A stretch of 13,369 bases of DNA, from contig CANFSD010000028.1 of NCBI GenBank assembly GCA_947449515.1, positions 1 to 13,369 of the forward strand, read 5' to 3'. Under the pieces are notes generated by a model that was given only the letters and a program-made list of their open reading frames with translations, did no database searches and was not told the origin of the DNA. Positions 1 to 7,072 of this stretch are shown piece by piece. The first letter of the stretch is position 1. Every line of letters begins with the position of its first letter. This stretch comes from Bacteroidota bacterium. Its GTDB lineage: Bacteria; Bacteroidota; Bacteroidia; UKL13-3. Position numbers and translations under genes: made by a program.

Positions 1-933
1 GAAAGTAACTGCTTCATCTACAAATTCGATGCCGTTTGGTTTGTCTTTTTCATTTTTAGATTTGGCAAAAATCCAGGTTTCAACTGTTTTGCCATTGGCA
101 AGCAATACTTCACTTCTATCGCACATAAAATCTTCACTGCAGAACCAGGCAAAATCATGCACCGAATCTTGCACAAAACGCAATGTTTTAGAAGAATCTG
201 TAGAAAAATGGGGCGCCTTTAGGTTTTTAGATCTTTGTAACCACCATTGTTTTTCTTTTAGGTCTTGCACTTCACCTGTGGCTGCCAATACGTAGTTTTT
301 GGGAAGGGTAATGCTCACATCAAATTTTCCAAATTCACTGTAAAATTCTCCTTGGTTTAAATAGGGCATCGGGTTCCAGCCATTAACGTCATAAACTGCC
401 GGTTTTGGATACCATTGTGTCATGCAAAAAATACCATCTTCAAATCCAGCTCTTGAGAAAACGGCAGGAATTTTAACATGGAAGGGAGTGCTCAATTGAA
501 GCGATTGTCCGGGCTTTAAGCTAATGTTTAAGGTAATTTTTGCAATGTCTATATTTTCGGTGAGTTCCCATTTTACCTTTTCACCATTGATTTTAAAATC
601 TAGGCTATCAATATAACCACGGTCATTTGGTTCGGAAAAGTAAAAATTGGTTTTTCCATTTTCTAAATCTTGCTTGGCGTAGGCTGTATTCCTGTTTTTA
701 TAGGCATTTGGCCATAAATGCATATAAATTTCCGTAATTTCGTTTGGACTTTGGTTGTAATAGGTAATGGTTTCAAACGCGTCTAATACCTTGGTTTTCA
801 CGTTAAGTTGGGCATTAATGACGTAATCTACCTTTTGCTGCCAGTTTGCCTGATTGCGGTTTTTTGGCAAAGTTTGTGCATACAAATTCGCCTGAAGCAG
901 CGTTATAACTAGGAATGCGAAATATTTTCTCAT
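1..933 (-). CDS. Secreted M1-family metallopeptidase, N-terminal part (runs off the left edge)
   Basis: The minus strand is open from the ATG at 933-931 to the window edge, giving 311 residues with no stop, so the 3' part is missing. Residues 1-20 form a signal peptide (MRKYFAF, hydrophobic core, then LYA before QT), which indicates export. The following region has the look of the beta-rich N-terminal domain of M1 aminopeptidases of the Bacteroidota type: a stretch reading TITYYNQSPNEITEIYMHLWPNAY near residue 60, then FCMTQWYPKPAVYD, GWNPMPYLNQGEFYSEFG and a strand reading FDVSITLPKNYVLAATGEV. These are the usual landmarks just upstream of the catalytic domain. The zinc site (HEXXH plus a distant Glu) would lie beyond the window, so activity cannot be judged. 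The gene diverges from the TPR gene across about 110 bases. Family assignment is from memory of the pattern; the substrate is unknown. Confidence 0.87.
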   Translation of the reverse strand, partial: MRKYFAFLVITLLQANLYAQTLPKNRNQANWQQKVDYVINAQLNVKTKVLDAFETITYYNQSPNEITEIYMHLWPNAYKNRNTAYAKQDLENGKTNFYFSEPNDRGYIDSLDFKINGEKVKWELTENIDIAKITLNISLKPGQSLQLSTPFHVKIPAVFSRAGFEDGIFCMTQWYPKPAVYDVNGWNPMPYLNQGEFYSEFGKFDVSITLPKNYVLAATGEVQDLKEKQWWLQRSKNLKAPHFSTDSSKTLRFVQDSVHDFAWFCSEDFMCDRSEVLLANGKTVETWIFAKSKNEKDKPNGIEFVDEAVTF

Positions 934-1017
934 TTTTTGGGGATGATTGTTTTTCGAATGTTCAAAGATTTGCAAAAAATTTGACCTTTTGGTGTTTTTC
1001 GGTTGCGGAAGAAAAAT

Positions 1018-1025
1018 TAAATTTG
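1018..1025 (+). promoter_or_regulatory. Candidate Bacteroidota -7 box for the TPR gene
   Basis: TAAATTTG matches the TAnnTTTG -7 consensus of Bacteroidota housekeeping promoters and lies 18 bases before the TPR start codon. The nearest TTTG that could serve as a -33 element is at 988-991, 26 bases away, which is longer than usual, so only one half of the promoter is convincing. A start here would leave a very short leader. The 110-base gap also has to hold the promoter of the divergent peptidase gene, for which I see only a one-mismatch box (AATCTTTG, minus strand, 970-963). Confidence 0.35.
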
Positions 1026-1043
1026 GTAGGTAAATAATCTGGT

Positions 1044-2450
1044 ATGGATGGAAACGATTTTTTAGGGGAAGAGGTAAGCAGCAATGTGCAGCGCTATGAG
1101 AAGATGATGCGGAATAAGACCAAAGATTATTTCGATGCAGAAGCTATAGAGGGCATTATAGATTATTATATTCAGCTTGAAAAGCATAAAAAGGCCATGG
1201 AGGCAGTAGATTTTGGGAAAGAGCTTTACCCTAATTATATTGCTTTTTGGATAAAATTGGCTGAGATTTATGTGGTATTAGAAAAATTTGAAGAGGCAAA
1301 AACGGAATTGGATCGGGCCGAGTTATATGAGCCATTTAACCCAGAATTGTTTTTATTAAAAGGTGAAGTTTGCGTTCATCAGCATCAATTAGAGGAGGCA
1401 GAGGAATATTTTGAAAAAGCCCTTATGCATTGTGATGAACGTTTGGATATGCTTTTTGAAATAGCATATGCCTACGACGATTGCGATGAATACATGTATG
1501 CTGCCAGGTATTTTAAAATCATTATATCGGAGGAGCCTGAATTAGAGCAAGCCTATTACGAATTGGCGCATTGCTATGATTTGGTTGGTAATTACAACGA
1601 ATCTTTGCTTTACCTCAACAAACTTATTGATATAGATCCCTATAATGTTGGTGCTTGGTATAATTTGGGGGTTACCTATGGAAAAATGGGCTCGCATGCA
1701 GAGTCAATAGATGCTTTTGATTATTGCTTGGCTATAGATGAAGATTATTCTGTTGCACGTTTCAATAAAGCCAATGCTTTGGTTGAATTGGATAGGTTTG
1801 AGGATGCCGTGAAAGAGTATCTTGAGGTAATTAAATTGGAAGGTGGCGATAGTATTTCCTATTGCAATTTGGCAGGCTGTTATGAACGTTTGGGGCAAAT
1901 TCAGGAGGCGCGAGTACAATATAAAAAGGCCGCGCAAATGAATCCCAATTTGGCAGAAGCTTGGTTTGGTATTGGCATTACTTATGAAAAAGAAAGTTTA
2001 TTTAAGGAAGCTTTGCAGCATTTTAAACGTGCTGTATTGTTAGAGCCTGAAAACGCTGAATTCTTATTGATTTTAGCCGAATGTGAATACAAACTTGGCT
2101 TTAAGAAAGAGGCAGAAGATATTTATGCAAAATTGATAGAAATGGATCCAGGTATGATGGAAGCATACCTAGATTGGAGTTTTGTTAAATACACAGAAGG
2201 TAATATCCATGAAGCAGTTGAATTGGTGATGGAAGGATTAATTTTTGACCCAACATGCCATCAATATTATTACAGGTTATTGGTGTATTTATATGCCTTG
2301 GGCCAAACCAAAGAAGCTTTGCGTTATTTGGAAAAAGCTTTGGCACTCAATTTTGCCGACCATTTTTTGGTGTTTGAAATAGCCCCGCAACTCAAGCAGG
2401 TACAGGATATTTTAAACTTAATAGAGACCTATAGAGAAGCCCAAAAGTAA
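1044..2450 (+). CDS. Cytoplasmic tetratricopeptide repeat (TPR) protein
   Basis: This is a 468-residue protein built almost wholly of TPR units. It probably acts as a scaffold that binds other proteins; no enzymatic motif is visible. From about residue 65 to 435 there are around eleven helix-turn-helix repeats with the W-LG-Y-A-F-A-P spacing. The clearest are AWYNLGVTYGKMGSHAESIDAFDYCLAIDEDY (about 204-235) and AEAWFGIGITYEKESLFKEALQHFKRAVLLEPEN (about 304-337). There is no signal peptide or membrane segment, and the protein is strongly acidic, so it is expected in the cytoplasm. The ATG at 1044 is supported by an in-frame stop just upstream at 1035-1037. The phosphosulfolactate synthase gene follows 86 bases later in the same direction. 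I recall this pairing from other Bacteroidota genomes, which hints at a shared role that I cannot name. Confidence 0.9.
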   Translation: MDGNDFLGEEVSSNVQRYEKMMRNKTKDYFDAEAIEGIIDYYIQLEKHKKAMEAVDFGKELYPNYIAFWIKLAEIYVVLEKFEEAKTELDRAELYEPFNPELFLLKGEVCVHQHQLEEAEEYFEKALMHCDERLDMLFEIAYAYDDCDEYMYAARYFKIIISEEPELEQAYYELAHCYDLVGNYNESLLYLNKLIDIDPYNVGAWYNLGVTYGKMGSHAESIDAFDYCLAIDEDYSVARFNKANALVELDRFEDAVKEYLEVIKLEGGDSISYCNLAGCYERLGQIQEARVQYKKAAQMNPNLAEAWFGIGITYEKESLFKEALQHFKRAVLLEPENAEFLLILAECEYKLGFKKEAEDIYAKLIEMDPGMMEAYLDWSFVKYTEGNIHEAVELVMEGLIFDPTCHQYYYRLLVYLYALGQTKEALRYLEKALALNFADHFLVFEIAPQLKQVQDILNLIETYREAQK

Positions 2451-2485
2451 GCGGCTTTTTATTTCCTTTTTTTATACTGAAAGAA

Positions 2486-2493
2486 TACCTTTG
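2486..2493 (+). promoter_or_regulatory. Candidate -7 box upstream of phosphosulfolactate synthase
   Basis: TACCTTTG is an exact match to TAnnTTTG, 43 bases before the chosen ATG at 2537. No TTTG or TTG is seen at the usual 17-23 base spacing upstream, where the sequence is a T-rich tract, so this is half a promoter. It supports the ATG at 2537 over the TTG at 2501, because transcription would begin near or after the TTG codon. Confidence 0.35.
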
Positions 2494-2536
2494 TTGCCGC
2501 TTGGGCAAAAGGCTCAAATGCACAAATAAGCAGAAT

Positions 2537-3334
2537 ATGAAGAATTTTAAATTGAAACAAATTCCAGAGCGTCCATCAAAACCAAGAAACAAGGGATTAA
2601 CCATGGTTATGGATAAAGGATTAAGTTACCGTGAAGCAGAAGATTTAATTTCTGTAAGTGGTGATTATGTAGATATCGTTAAATTGGGATTTGGTACTTC
2701 TTATGTTACTCCTAAGGCAATGTTGGAGGCTAAAATAAAATTGTATCAAGACAATGGTATCATTGTTTATTTTGGTGGAACTTTATTTGAAGCCTATATA
2801 GTTAGAAATCAATTTGAGGATTATATCCGTTTATTAGAAAAGTATGGCATGTTGCATGCAGAAATATCTGATGGATCAATAGAATTACCGCATGATGCCA
2901 AACTTGATTTTATCAGTAAATTAAGTAAACATGTTACCGTATTGAGTGAGGTAGGTAGCAAAGACGTAGAGAAAATTATCCCGCCTTATCAGTGGATTGA
3001 ATTAATGCAAACTGAATTAAAGGCAGGCGCATGGAAAGTAATTGCTGAAGCGCGCGAGGCAGGTAATGTAGGTGTTTACAGAAGTAGTGGTGAAGTGCGT
3101 GAAGGTTTGGTTCAAGAAATATTAACTAAAATTCCAGAAGAAAAAATTATTTGGGAAGCGCCACAAAAAGCGCAACAAACTTATTTTATCAAATTAGTTG
3201 GAGCCAATGTAAACATGGGGAATATTGCCCCTAATGATATTATTCCATTGGAGACTTTACGTGTAGGATTAAGAAGTGATACTTTTTCTTTCTTCTTGGG
3301 TAAAGGCGCAAAATTTGTTGGTAAGAAGAAATAG
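2537..3334 (+). CDS. Phosphosulfolactate synthase (ComA family)
   Basis: The family joins sulfite to phosphoenolpyruvate, giving (2R)-phospho-3-sulfolactate, the first step towards sulfolactate and, in methanogens, coenzyme M. The 265-residue product is of ordinary family length and carries the whole set of expected motifs in TIM-barrel order: YVDIVKLGFGTS (about 44-55), YFGGTLFE (78-85), AEISDGSIELP (108-118), LSEVGSK (136-142), EAREAGNVGVYRSSGE (171-186), IIWEAPQKAQQ (204-214) and NMGNIAPNDIIPLETLRVGLRSDT (226-249). I chose the ATG at 2537; a TTG at 2501 in the same frame would add 12 lysine-rich residues that do not look like the family. The next gene, yqeY-like, starts 50 bases after the stop. 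No gene for a phosphatase (ComB) or dehydrogenase (ComC) is nearby, so the end product here is open; sulfolactate or a precursor for sulfonolipids is speculation. Confidence 0.9.
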   Translation: MKNFKLKQIPERPSKPRNKGLTMVMDKGLSYREAEDLISVSGDYVDIVKLGFGTSYVTPKAMLEAKIKLYQDNGIIVYFGGTLFEAYIVRNQFEDYIRLLEKYGMLHAEISDGSIELPHDAKLDFISKLSKHVTVLSEVGSKDVEKIIPPYQWIELMQTELKAGAWKVIAEAREAGNVGVYRSSGEVREGLVQEILTKIPEEKIIWEAPQKAQQTYFIKLVGANVNMGNIAPNDIIPLETLRVGLRSDTFSFFLGKGAKFVGKKK

Positions 3335-3384
3335 TTTATCAGAACGAACCTTAAAAGTTCGGGCTATATAAAAAATCTATAGAA

Positions 3385-3834
3385 ATGACATTACAAGAAA
3401 AAATAAATGCTGATGTAATTGCAGCAATGAAGGCTAAAGAAGAAATTGCCTTACGCGCCTTAAGAGGATTGAAATCGGCACTGTTATTGGCCGCAAGCGA
3501 GCCTGGTGCAAACGGTGTAGTTTCTGATGATGCAGCATTGAAAATATTTATGAAATTGGCCAAACAACGTAAAGAATCTTTGGATATTTATATTCAAAAT
3601 AAGCGTGAAGATTTGGCTAAAGTTGAGCAAGAGGAACTGGAGATTATTGAACGCTACCTTCCAAAACAAATGGATGAAGCAGAAGTAAGAGCAGTGTTAA
3701 CAACTGTGGTGAAAGATTCTGGTGCATCTGGTGCTGCAGACTTTGGTAAAGTTATGCCCTTGGCCATGAAAGCGCTTGCTGGAAAAGCAGATGGAAAAAT
3801 AATTTCTGCTGTATTAAAAGAATTGTTGGCGTAA
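3385..3834 (+). CDS. YqeY/GatB-like domain protein
   Basis: This is a 149-residue protein matching the stand-alone YqeY family, which resembles the C-terminal tRNA-binding domain of the amidotransferase subunit GatB. It has no catalytic part, and a role in tRNA-dependent amidation or tRNA binding is suspected rather than proven. Visible landmarks are the N-terminal helix with RALRGLKSALLLAASE (about 24-39), the central RKESLDIYIQNKREDLAKVEQEELEIIERYLPKQM segment (about 62-96) and the C-terminal DFGKVMPLAMKALAGKADGKIISAVLKELL helices. Length is normal for the family. The gene starts 50 bases after phosphosulfolactate synthase with no good promoter in the gap, so the two are probably co-transcribed. 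A weak hairpin (arms CGAAC 3345-3349 and GTTCG 3357-3361) lies in that gap but lacks a T run and is unlikely to stop transcription. Confidence 0.92.
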   Translation: MTLQEKINADVIAAMKAKEEIALRALRGLKSALLLAASEPGANGVVSDDAALKIFMKLAKQRKESLDIYIQNKREDLAKVEQEELEIIERYLPKQMDEAEVRAVLTTVVKDSGASGAADFGKVMPLAMKALAGKADGKIISAVLKELLA

Positions 3835-3860
3835 TTTTTATATAAATCTAGTGCAATGAT

Positions 3861-3888
3861 GGAGGGCTTTTTGCCTTCTGATTTTTTC
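3861..3888 (+). terminator. Candidate rho-independent terminator after yqeY
   Basis: GGAGGGC (3861-3867) and GCCTTCT (3873-3879) can pair over seven positions, two of them G-T wobbles, around a TTTTT loop. The stem is followed by GA and then TTTTTT (3882-3887). It lies between the yqeY stop at 3834 and the LOG-family start at 3908, so it would at least weaken read-through into that gene. Confidence 0.45.
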
Positions 3889-3907
3889 ACCCAATGCTCA
3901 TTCAAAA

Positions 3908-4624
3908 ATGACAGATCCAATAGAAGAAGAAAGAATAAAACGTGCATTTCAAAAAAAGGATTGGCCAGAAATTAAAGTAAGCGATAGTTGGGCTACTTTT
4001 AAAATCATGGCCGAATTTGTTGAAGGCTTTGAGAAGATGAGTAAGATTGGTCCATGTGTTTCTATTTTTGGTTCGGCCCGAACCAAACAGGATCATCCCT
4101 ATTATTTGATGGCAGAAGAAATTGCCAAGAAGCTTGTAAATGCGGGCTTTGGCGTAATTACGGGTGGTGGCCCTGGTATCATGGAAGCTGGAAATAAAGG
4201 TGCCTATGAAGCCGGAGGGAAATCGGTTGGATTGGGAATAGAATTGCCTTTTGAGCAATTTTTTAATCGTTATATCGATCGCGATAAACATATTAATTTT
4301 GATTATTTCTTTGTGCGTAAAGTAATGTTTGTGAAATATGCGCAAGGGTTTATTGCCATGCCTGGTGGTTTTGGTACACTGGACGAATTGTTTGAGTCTT
4401 TAACGCTCATACAAACACATAAAGTTGCCCATTTTCCTGTAGTGTTGGTTGGTAGTGAATTTTGGGGTGGATTGCTGGATTGGATTAAGCAAGTAATGTG
4501 CGAGCGAGAAAAGAATGTGAGTCCAGATGATTTATTTCTTTTTAAATTGGTTGATACCGCAGATGAGGCGGTTAATTATATTTTAGATTATTACGCTGAT
4601 ATGAGTATCAGACCTAATTTCTAG
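3908..4624 (+). CDS. LOG/TIGR00730 family Rossmann-fold protein (nucleoside 5'-monophosphate phosphoribohydrolase-like)
   Basis: Family members cleave the N-glycosidic bond of nucleoside monophosphates. The plant and some bacterial members release free cytokinins; many bacterial ones probably act as general AMP or nucleotide nucleosidases. The 238-residue sequence shows the diagnostic features: a Rossmann start CVSIFGSART (50-59), the loop VITGGGPGIMEAGNKGAYEAGG (83-104), FFVRKVMFVKYAQGFIAMPGGFGTLDELFE (134-163) with the PGGxGTxxE signature at 152-160, and a C-terminal VVLVGSEFWGGLLDWI segment. There is no signal peptide, so it is cytoplasmic. It lies 73 bases downstream of yqeY, with a candidate terminator between. 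Nothing nearby suggests cytokinin metabolism, so a housekeeping role in nucleotide turnover or salvage is the safer reading. The N-terminal extension of about 45 residues before the Rossmann fold is common in the longer subgroup. Confidence 0.9.
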   Translation: MTDPIEEERIKRAFQKKDWPEIKVSDSWATFKIMAEFVEGFEKMSKIGPCVSIFGSARTKQDHPYYLMAEEIAKKLVNAGFGVITGGGPGIMEAGNKGAYEAGGKSVGLGIELPFEQFFNRYIDRDKHINFDYFFVRKVMFVKYAQGFIAMPGGFGTLDELFESLTLIQTHKVAHFPVVLVGSEFWGGLLDWIKQVMCEREKNVSPDDLFLFKLVDTADEAVNYILDYYADMSIRPNF

Positions 4625-4642
4625 TAATGTTGCATTGATAAA

Positions 4643-4676
4643 GGTCATTTTAAATGGCCCGTTAATTTTTTAATAT
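4643..4676 (+). terminator. Candidate terminator after the LOG-family gene
   Basis: GGTCAT (4643-4648) pairs with ATGGCC (4654-4659) over six positions, one a T-G wobble, around a five-base loop. A short spacer and then ATTTTTTAA follow. It sits 19 bases after the stop codon at 4622-4624 and before the malic enzyme gene. The GGxCAT/ATGGCC core resembles that of the two strong hairpins near 7000 and 10330. Confidence 0.5.
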
Positions 4677-4682
4677 TGTATA

Positions 4683-4700
4683 GGGTTGGTTCGAACCCAA
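4683..4700. repeat. Palindrome in the malic enzyme leader
   Basis: GGTTCGAACC (4688-4697) is a perfect 10-base palindrome 22 bases before the maeB start. The wider sequence TTGG/TTCGAAC/CCAA (4686-4700) can also fold as a four-pair stem with a seven-base loop. It may be an operator or a leader hairpin. It also overlaps TAGGGTTG (4681-4688), a one-mismatch -7 box, so a bound regulator there would affect promoter use. Function is unproven. Confidence 0.4.
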
Positions 4701-4719
4701 ATAAACATAAATTACACTT

Positions 4720-6978
4720 ATGAGTTCACTGAAAGAAGATGCATTAAAATACCATAGCAAAGGTCGTCCTGGAAAAATTGCAGTTGTGCCAACTAAGCCA
4801 ACCAATTCTCAAAGAGATTTAAGTTTGGCTTATTCACCTGGAGTTGCAGAGCCTTGTTTGGCTATTGCAGAAAACCCAGACGATATTTATAAATATACAG
4901 CCAAAGGGAATTTAGTAGCTGTAATTAGTAATGGTACGGCTGTTTTAGGTTTAGGAGATATTGGTGCAGACGCCTCTAAACCTGTAATGGAAGGTAAAGG
5001 GGTGCTTTTTAAGATCTTTGCAGATATTGATGTATTTGATATAGAAATAGACACCAAAGACACCGATGAATTTATTAAAACTGTAAAGAATATTTCTGGC
5101 ACTTTTGGAGGTATCAATTTAGAAGATATTAAAGCGCCTGAGTGTTTTGAAATTGAACGTCGCTTAAAAGAGGAATTGAACATTCCCATTATGCACGACG
5201 ATCAACATGGTACTGCAATTATTACTGGAGCAGCTTTGCTAAATGCTTTAGAATTGGTTGGAAAGAAAATTGAAGATATTCAGGTAGTATACAATGGTGC
5301 AGGTGCTGCTGCTGTTTCTTGTGCACGCATTATGTTTGCATTAGGTGTGAAGCAAGAAAACCTCATCATGTGCGATAGCAAGGGTGTGATTAGAACGGAT
5401 AATCCAGCATTGGATGATATTAAAAGACCATTTGCCACTTCACGTGACTTACACAAATTAGAGGATGCCATGAAAGGTGCCGATGTGTTTGTTGGTTTAT
5501 CAAAAGCAGATGTGGTTTCTCAAGAGATGTTGCGCAGCATGAACAAAGATTGTATTGTGTTTGCTATGGCTAATCCAAACCCTGAAATTACTTATGAACT
5601 GGCAATGGCTTCAAGGCCAGATATTATTATGGCTACTGGTCGCAGTGATTATCCAAACCAGGTGAATAATGTATTGGGTTTCCCTTATATTTTTAGAGGT
5701 GCATTGGATGTACGTGCTACAAAAATTACGGAAGAAATGAAATTGGCTGCTGTATATGCTTTGGCACAATTAGCAAAAGAACCTGTTCCAGAAATAGTAA
5801 ACCTTGCCTATAACGAAGGCAATGTTTCATTTGGTAGAAACTATATTATTCCAAAACCAATTGATCCTCGTTTAATAACAACGGTATCACCTGCTGTGGC
5901 TAAAGCTGCTATGGATTGTGGTGTTGCCAAAGAACCAATTACAGATTGGGATAAATACCATAACCAATTATTGAACAGGTTGGGTAAGGAAAGTAATTTC
6001 ATTAGAGCCATAACAGATAAGGCTAAGCAAAATCCAAAGCGTGTGGTGTTCTCTGAGGCCGATAATTTTAAAATATTACGTGCTGCACAAATTGTAAAAG
6101 ATGAGGGAATTGCTATTCCAATTTTATTGGGTCAGCGCGAAAAAATTGAAAAGATTATTGCCGACAATAAAATGAACCTTCAAGGCATTTCCATTATAGA
6201 TCCAATGGAAGATGAGAATAAGAGAAATGCTTTTGCAGATGTATTGTTCCGTAAGCGTCAGCGCAATGGTTTAACCCTTCATGAAGCCAGAAAACTAATG
6301 CGCGATAGACATCATTATGCGCCAATGATGGTTGAATTAGGCGAGGCAGATGCTATGATCAGTGGCTTAACTAAAAACTATCCTAGCACCATTCGTCCTG
6401 CCTTGCAAATTTTAGGAAAAGAGGAAGGAACTGATGTGGTAGCTGGTATGTATATTATGCTTTCTAAAAAGGGAACTTTATTCTTTGCAGATTGCTCGGT
6501 AAATCAAAACCCTGATGAGGCGCAATTGGTAAACATTACCCATTTGGCCTATAAGGCTGTTAAGAAATTTAACAGAGATCCGCGCATTGCTTTATTGAGT
6601 TATAGCAATTTTGGTTCGGCAAAAGGAGAGGATGCTGTAAAAATGTCGAACGTGCGTAAAAAATTAAAAGCAGCATATCCTCAAATGATAGTTGATGGTG
6701 AGGTGCAGGCAAATATTGCCATTAACCAAAAACTATTAAAAGAGAATTTTCCATTTAGCGAATTGGTAGGAGAGCCTGTAAATACTTTCATTTTCCCTAG
6801 TTTGTCGTCTGGAAATATTGCCTACAAGATGATGCAAGAGCTTGGTGCTGCCGAGGCAATTGGACCTGTTTTATTGGGTTTGAAAAAATCTGCCCATATT
6901 TTACAATTGGGAAGCAGTGTACGTGAAATTGTAAACATGGTTACCATTGCGGTAGTTGATGCACAGAGCAAGCAATAA
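4720..6978 (+). CDS. maeB: NADP-dependent malic enzyme with C-terminal phosphotransacetylase domain
   Basis: The enzyme oxidatively decarboxylates malate to pyruvate with NADP+, giving NADPH and linking the TCA cycle to pyruvate in the cytoplasm. The 752-residue length is that of the fused MaeB type. Residues about 10-400 are malic enzyme: KGRPGKI (14-20), QRDLSLAYSPGVAEPC (31-46, with the likely catalytic Tyr38), ISNGTAVLGLGDIGADASKPVMEGKGVLFK (69-98, with the likely catalytic Lys93), EDIKAPECFEIE (135-146) and MHDDQHGTAI (158-167) for the divalent metal, then a dinucleotide-binding loop VVYNGAGAAAVSCA (189-202). Residues about 425-750 resemble phosphate acetyltransferase (ISGLTKNYPSTIRPAL, MSNVRKKLKAAYP, VDGEVQANIAI). 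In characterised MaeB proteins this part mainly mediates oligomerisation and acetyl-CoA regulation rather than catalysis. It is preceded by a terminator-like hairpin and a palindrome and followed by a strong terminator, so it is probably monocistronic. Confidence 0.95.
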   Translation: MSSLKEDALKYHSKGRPGKIAVVPTKPTNSQRDLSLAYSPGVAEPCLAIAENPDDIYKYTAKGNLVAVISNGTAVLGLGDIGADASKPVMEGKGVLFKIFADIDVFDIEIDTKDTDEFIKTVKNISGTFGGINLEDIKAPECFEIERRLKEELNIPIMHDDQHGTAIITGAALLNALELVGKKIEDIQVVYNGAGAAAVSCARIMFALGVKQENLIMCDSKGVIRTDNPALDDIKRPFATSRDLHKLEDAMKGADVFVGLSKADVVSQEMLRSMNKDCIVFAMANPNPEITYELAMASRPDIIMATGRSDYPNQVNNVLGFPYIFRGALDVRATKITEEMKLAAVYALAQLAKEPVPEIVNLAYNEGNVSFGRNYIIPKPIDPRLITTVSPAVAKAAMDCGVAKEPITDWDKYHNQLLNRLGKESNFIRAITDKAKQNPKRVVFSEADNFKILRAAQIVKDEGIAIPILLGQREKIEKIIADNKMNLQGISIIDPMEDENKRNAFADVLFRKRQRNGLTLHEARKLMRDRHHYAPMMVELGEADAMISGLTKNYPSTIRPALQILGKEEGTDVVAGMYIMLSKKGTLFFADCSVNQNPDEAQLVNITHLAYKAVKKFNRDPRIALLSYSNFGSAKGEDAVKMSNVRKKLKAAYPQMIVDGEVQANIAINQKLLKENFPFSELVGEPVNTFIFPSLSSGNIAYKMMQELGAAEAIGPVLLGLKKSAHILQLGSSVREIVNMVTIAVVDAQSKQ

Positions 6979-6998
6979 CGTGTTATAAATTTTATAAT

Positions 6999-7035
6999 AA
7001 AGAGGCCATTGGATTACCGATGGCCTCTTTTTTTT
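6999..7035 (+). terminator. Strong rho-independent terminator after maeB; left copy of the cassette-flanking hairpin
   Basis: AAAGAGGCCATTGG (6999-7012) pairs with CCGATGGCCTCTTT (7017-7030) over 14 positions, with one T-G wobble, around an ATTA tetraloop. The right arm runs straight into T's at 7028-7035. The A run on the left arm would also give a T run on the other strand, so weak bidirectional activity is possible. The reverse complement of the 32-base core differs at only one position from the hairpin core at 10313-10344. Confidence 0.9.
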
Positions 7036-7072
7036 AGTGGAATCAATATTATTGCTTTATTTGAAATTAGAA

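Noticed and set aside
29..295. Plus-strand open frame of 88 codons at the left edge
   Set aside because: It lies opposite the M1-type peptidase frame, which is open throughout 1-933 and has a signal peptide and family motifs.
2501..2536. TTG start extending phosphosulfolactate synthase by 12 residues
   Set aside because: The added residues do not look like the family, and the TTG lies at or near the expected transcription start. The ATG at 2537 fits better.
3345..3361. Hairpin between phosphosulfolactate synthase and yqeY as a terminator
   Set aside because: The five-pair stem CGAAC/GTTCG has no T run after it, so it is too weak to call.
3902..4345. Minus-strand open frame of 147 codons inside the LOG-family gene
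   Set aside because: The plus strand encodes the intact PGGxGTxxE protein; the antisense product shows no family features.
4684..4702. tRNA gene or tRNA fragment suggested by the TTCGAAC loop
   Set aside because: The stem is only four pairs, and no anticodon arm, D arm or acceptor stem is visible in the 70 bases upstream.
7056..7063. TTTATTTG as a -7 box for the MbnP-like gene
   Set aside because: It mismatches the TA of the consensus, has no -33 element at proper spacing and would start transcription almost at the ATG. The true promoter of the pair remains unidentified.
7037..7072. GTG start adding 12 residues to the MbnP-like protein
   Set aside because: It lies directly after the terminator T run and would put extra residues before a well-formed signal peptide that starts at the ATG at 7073.
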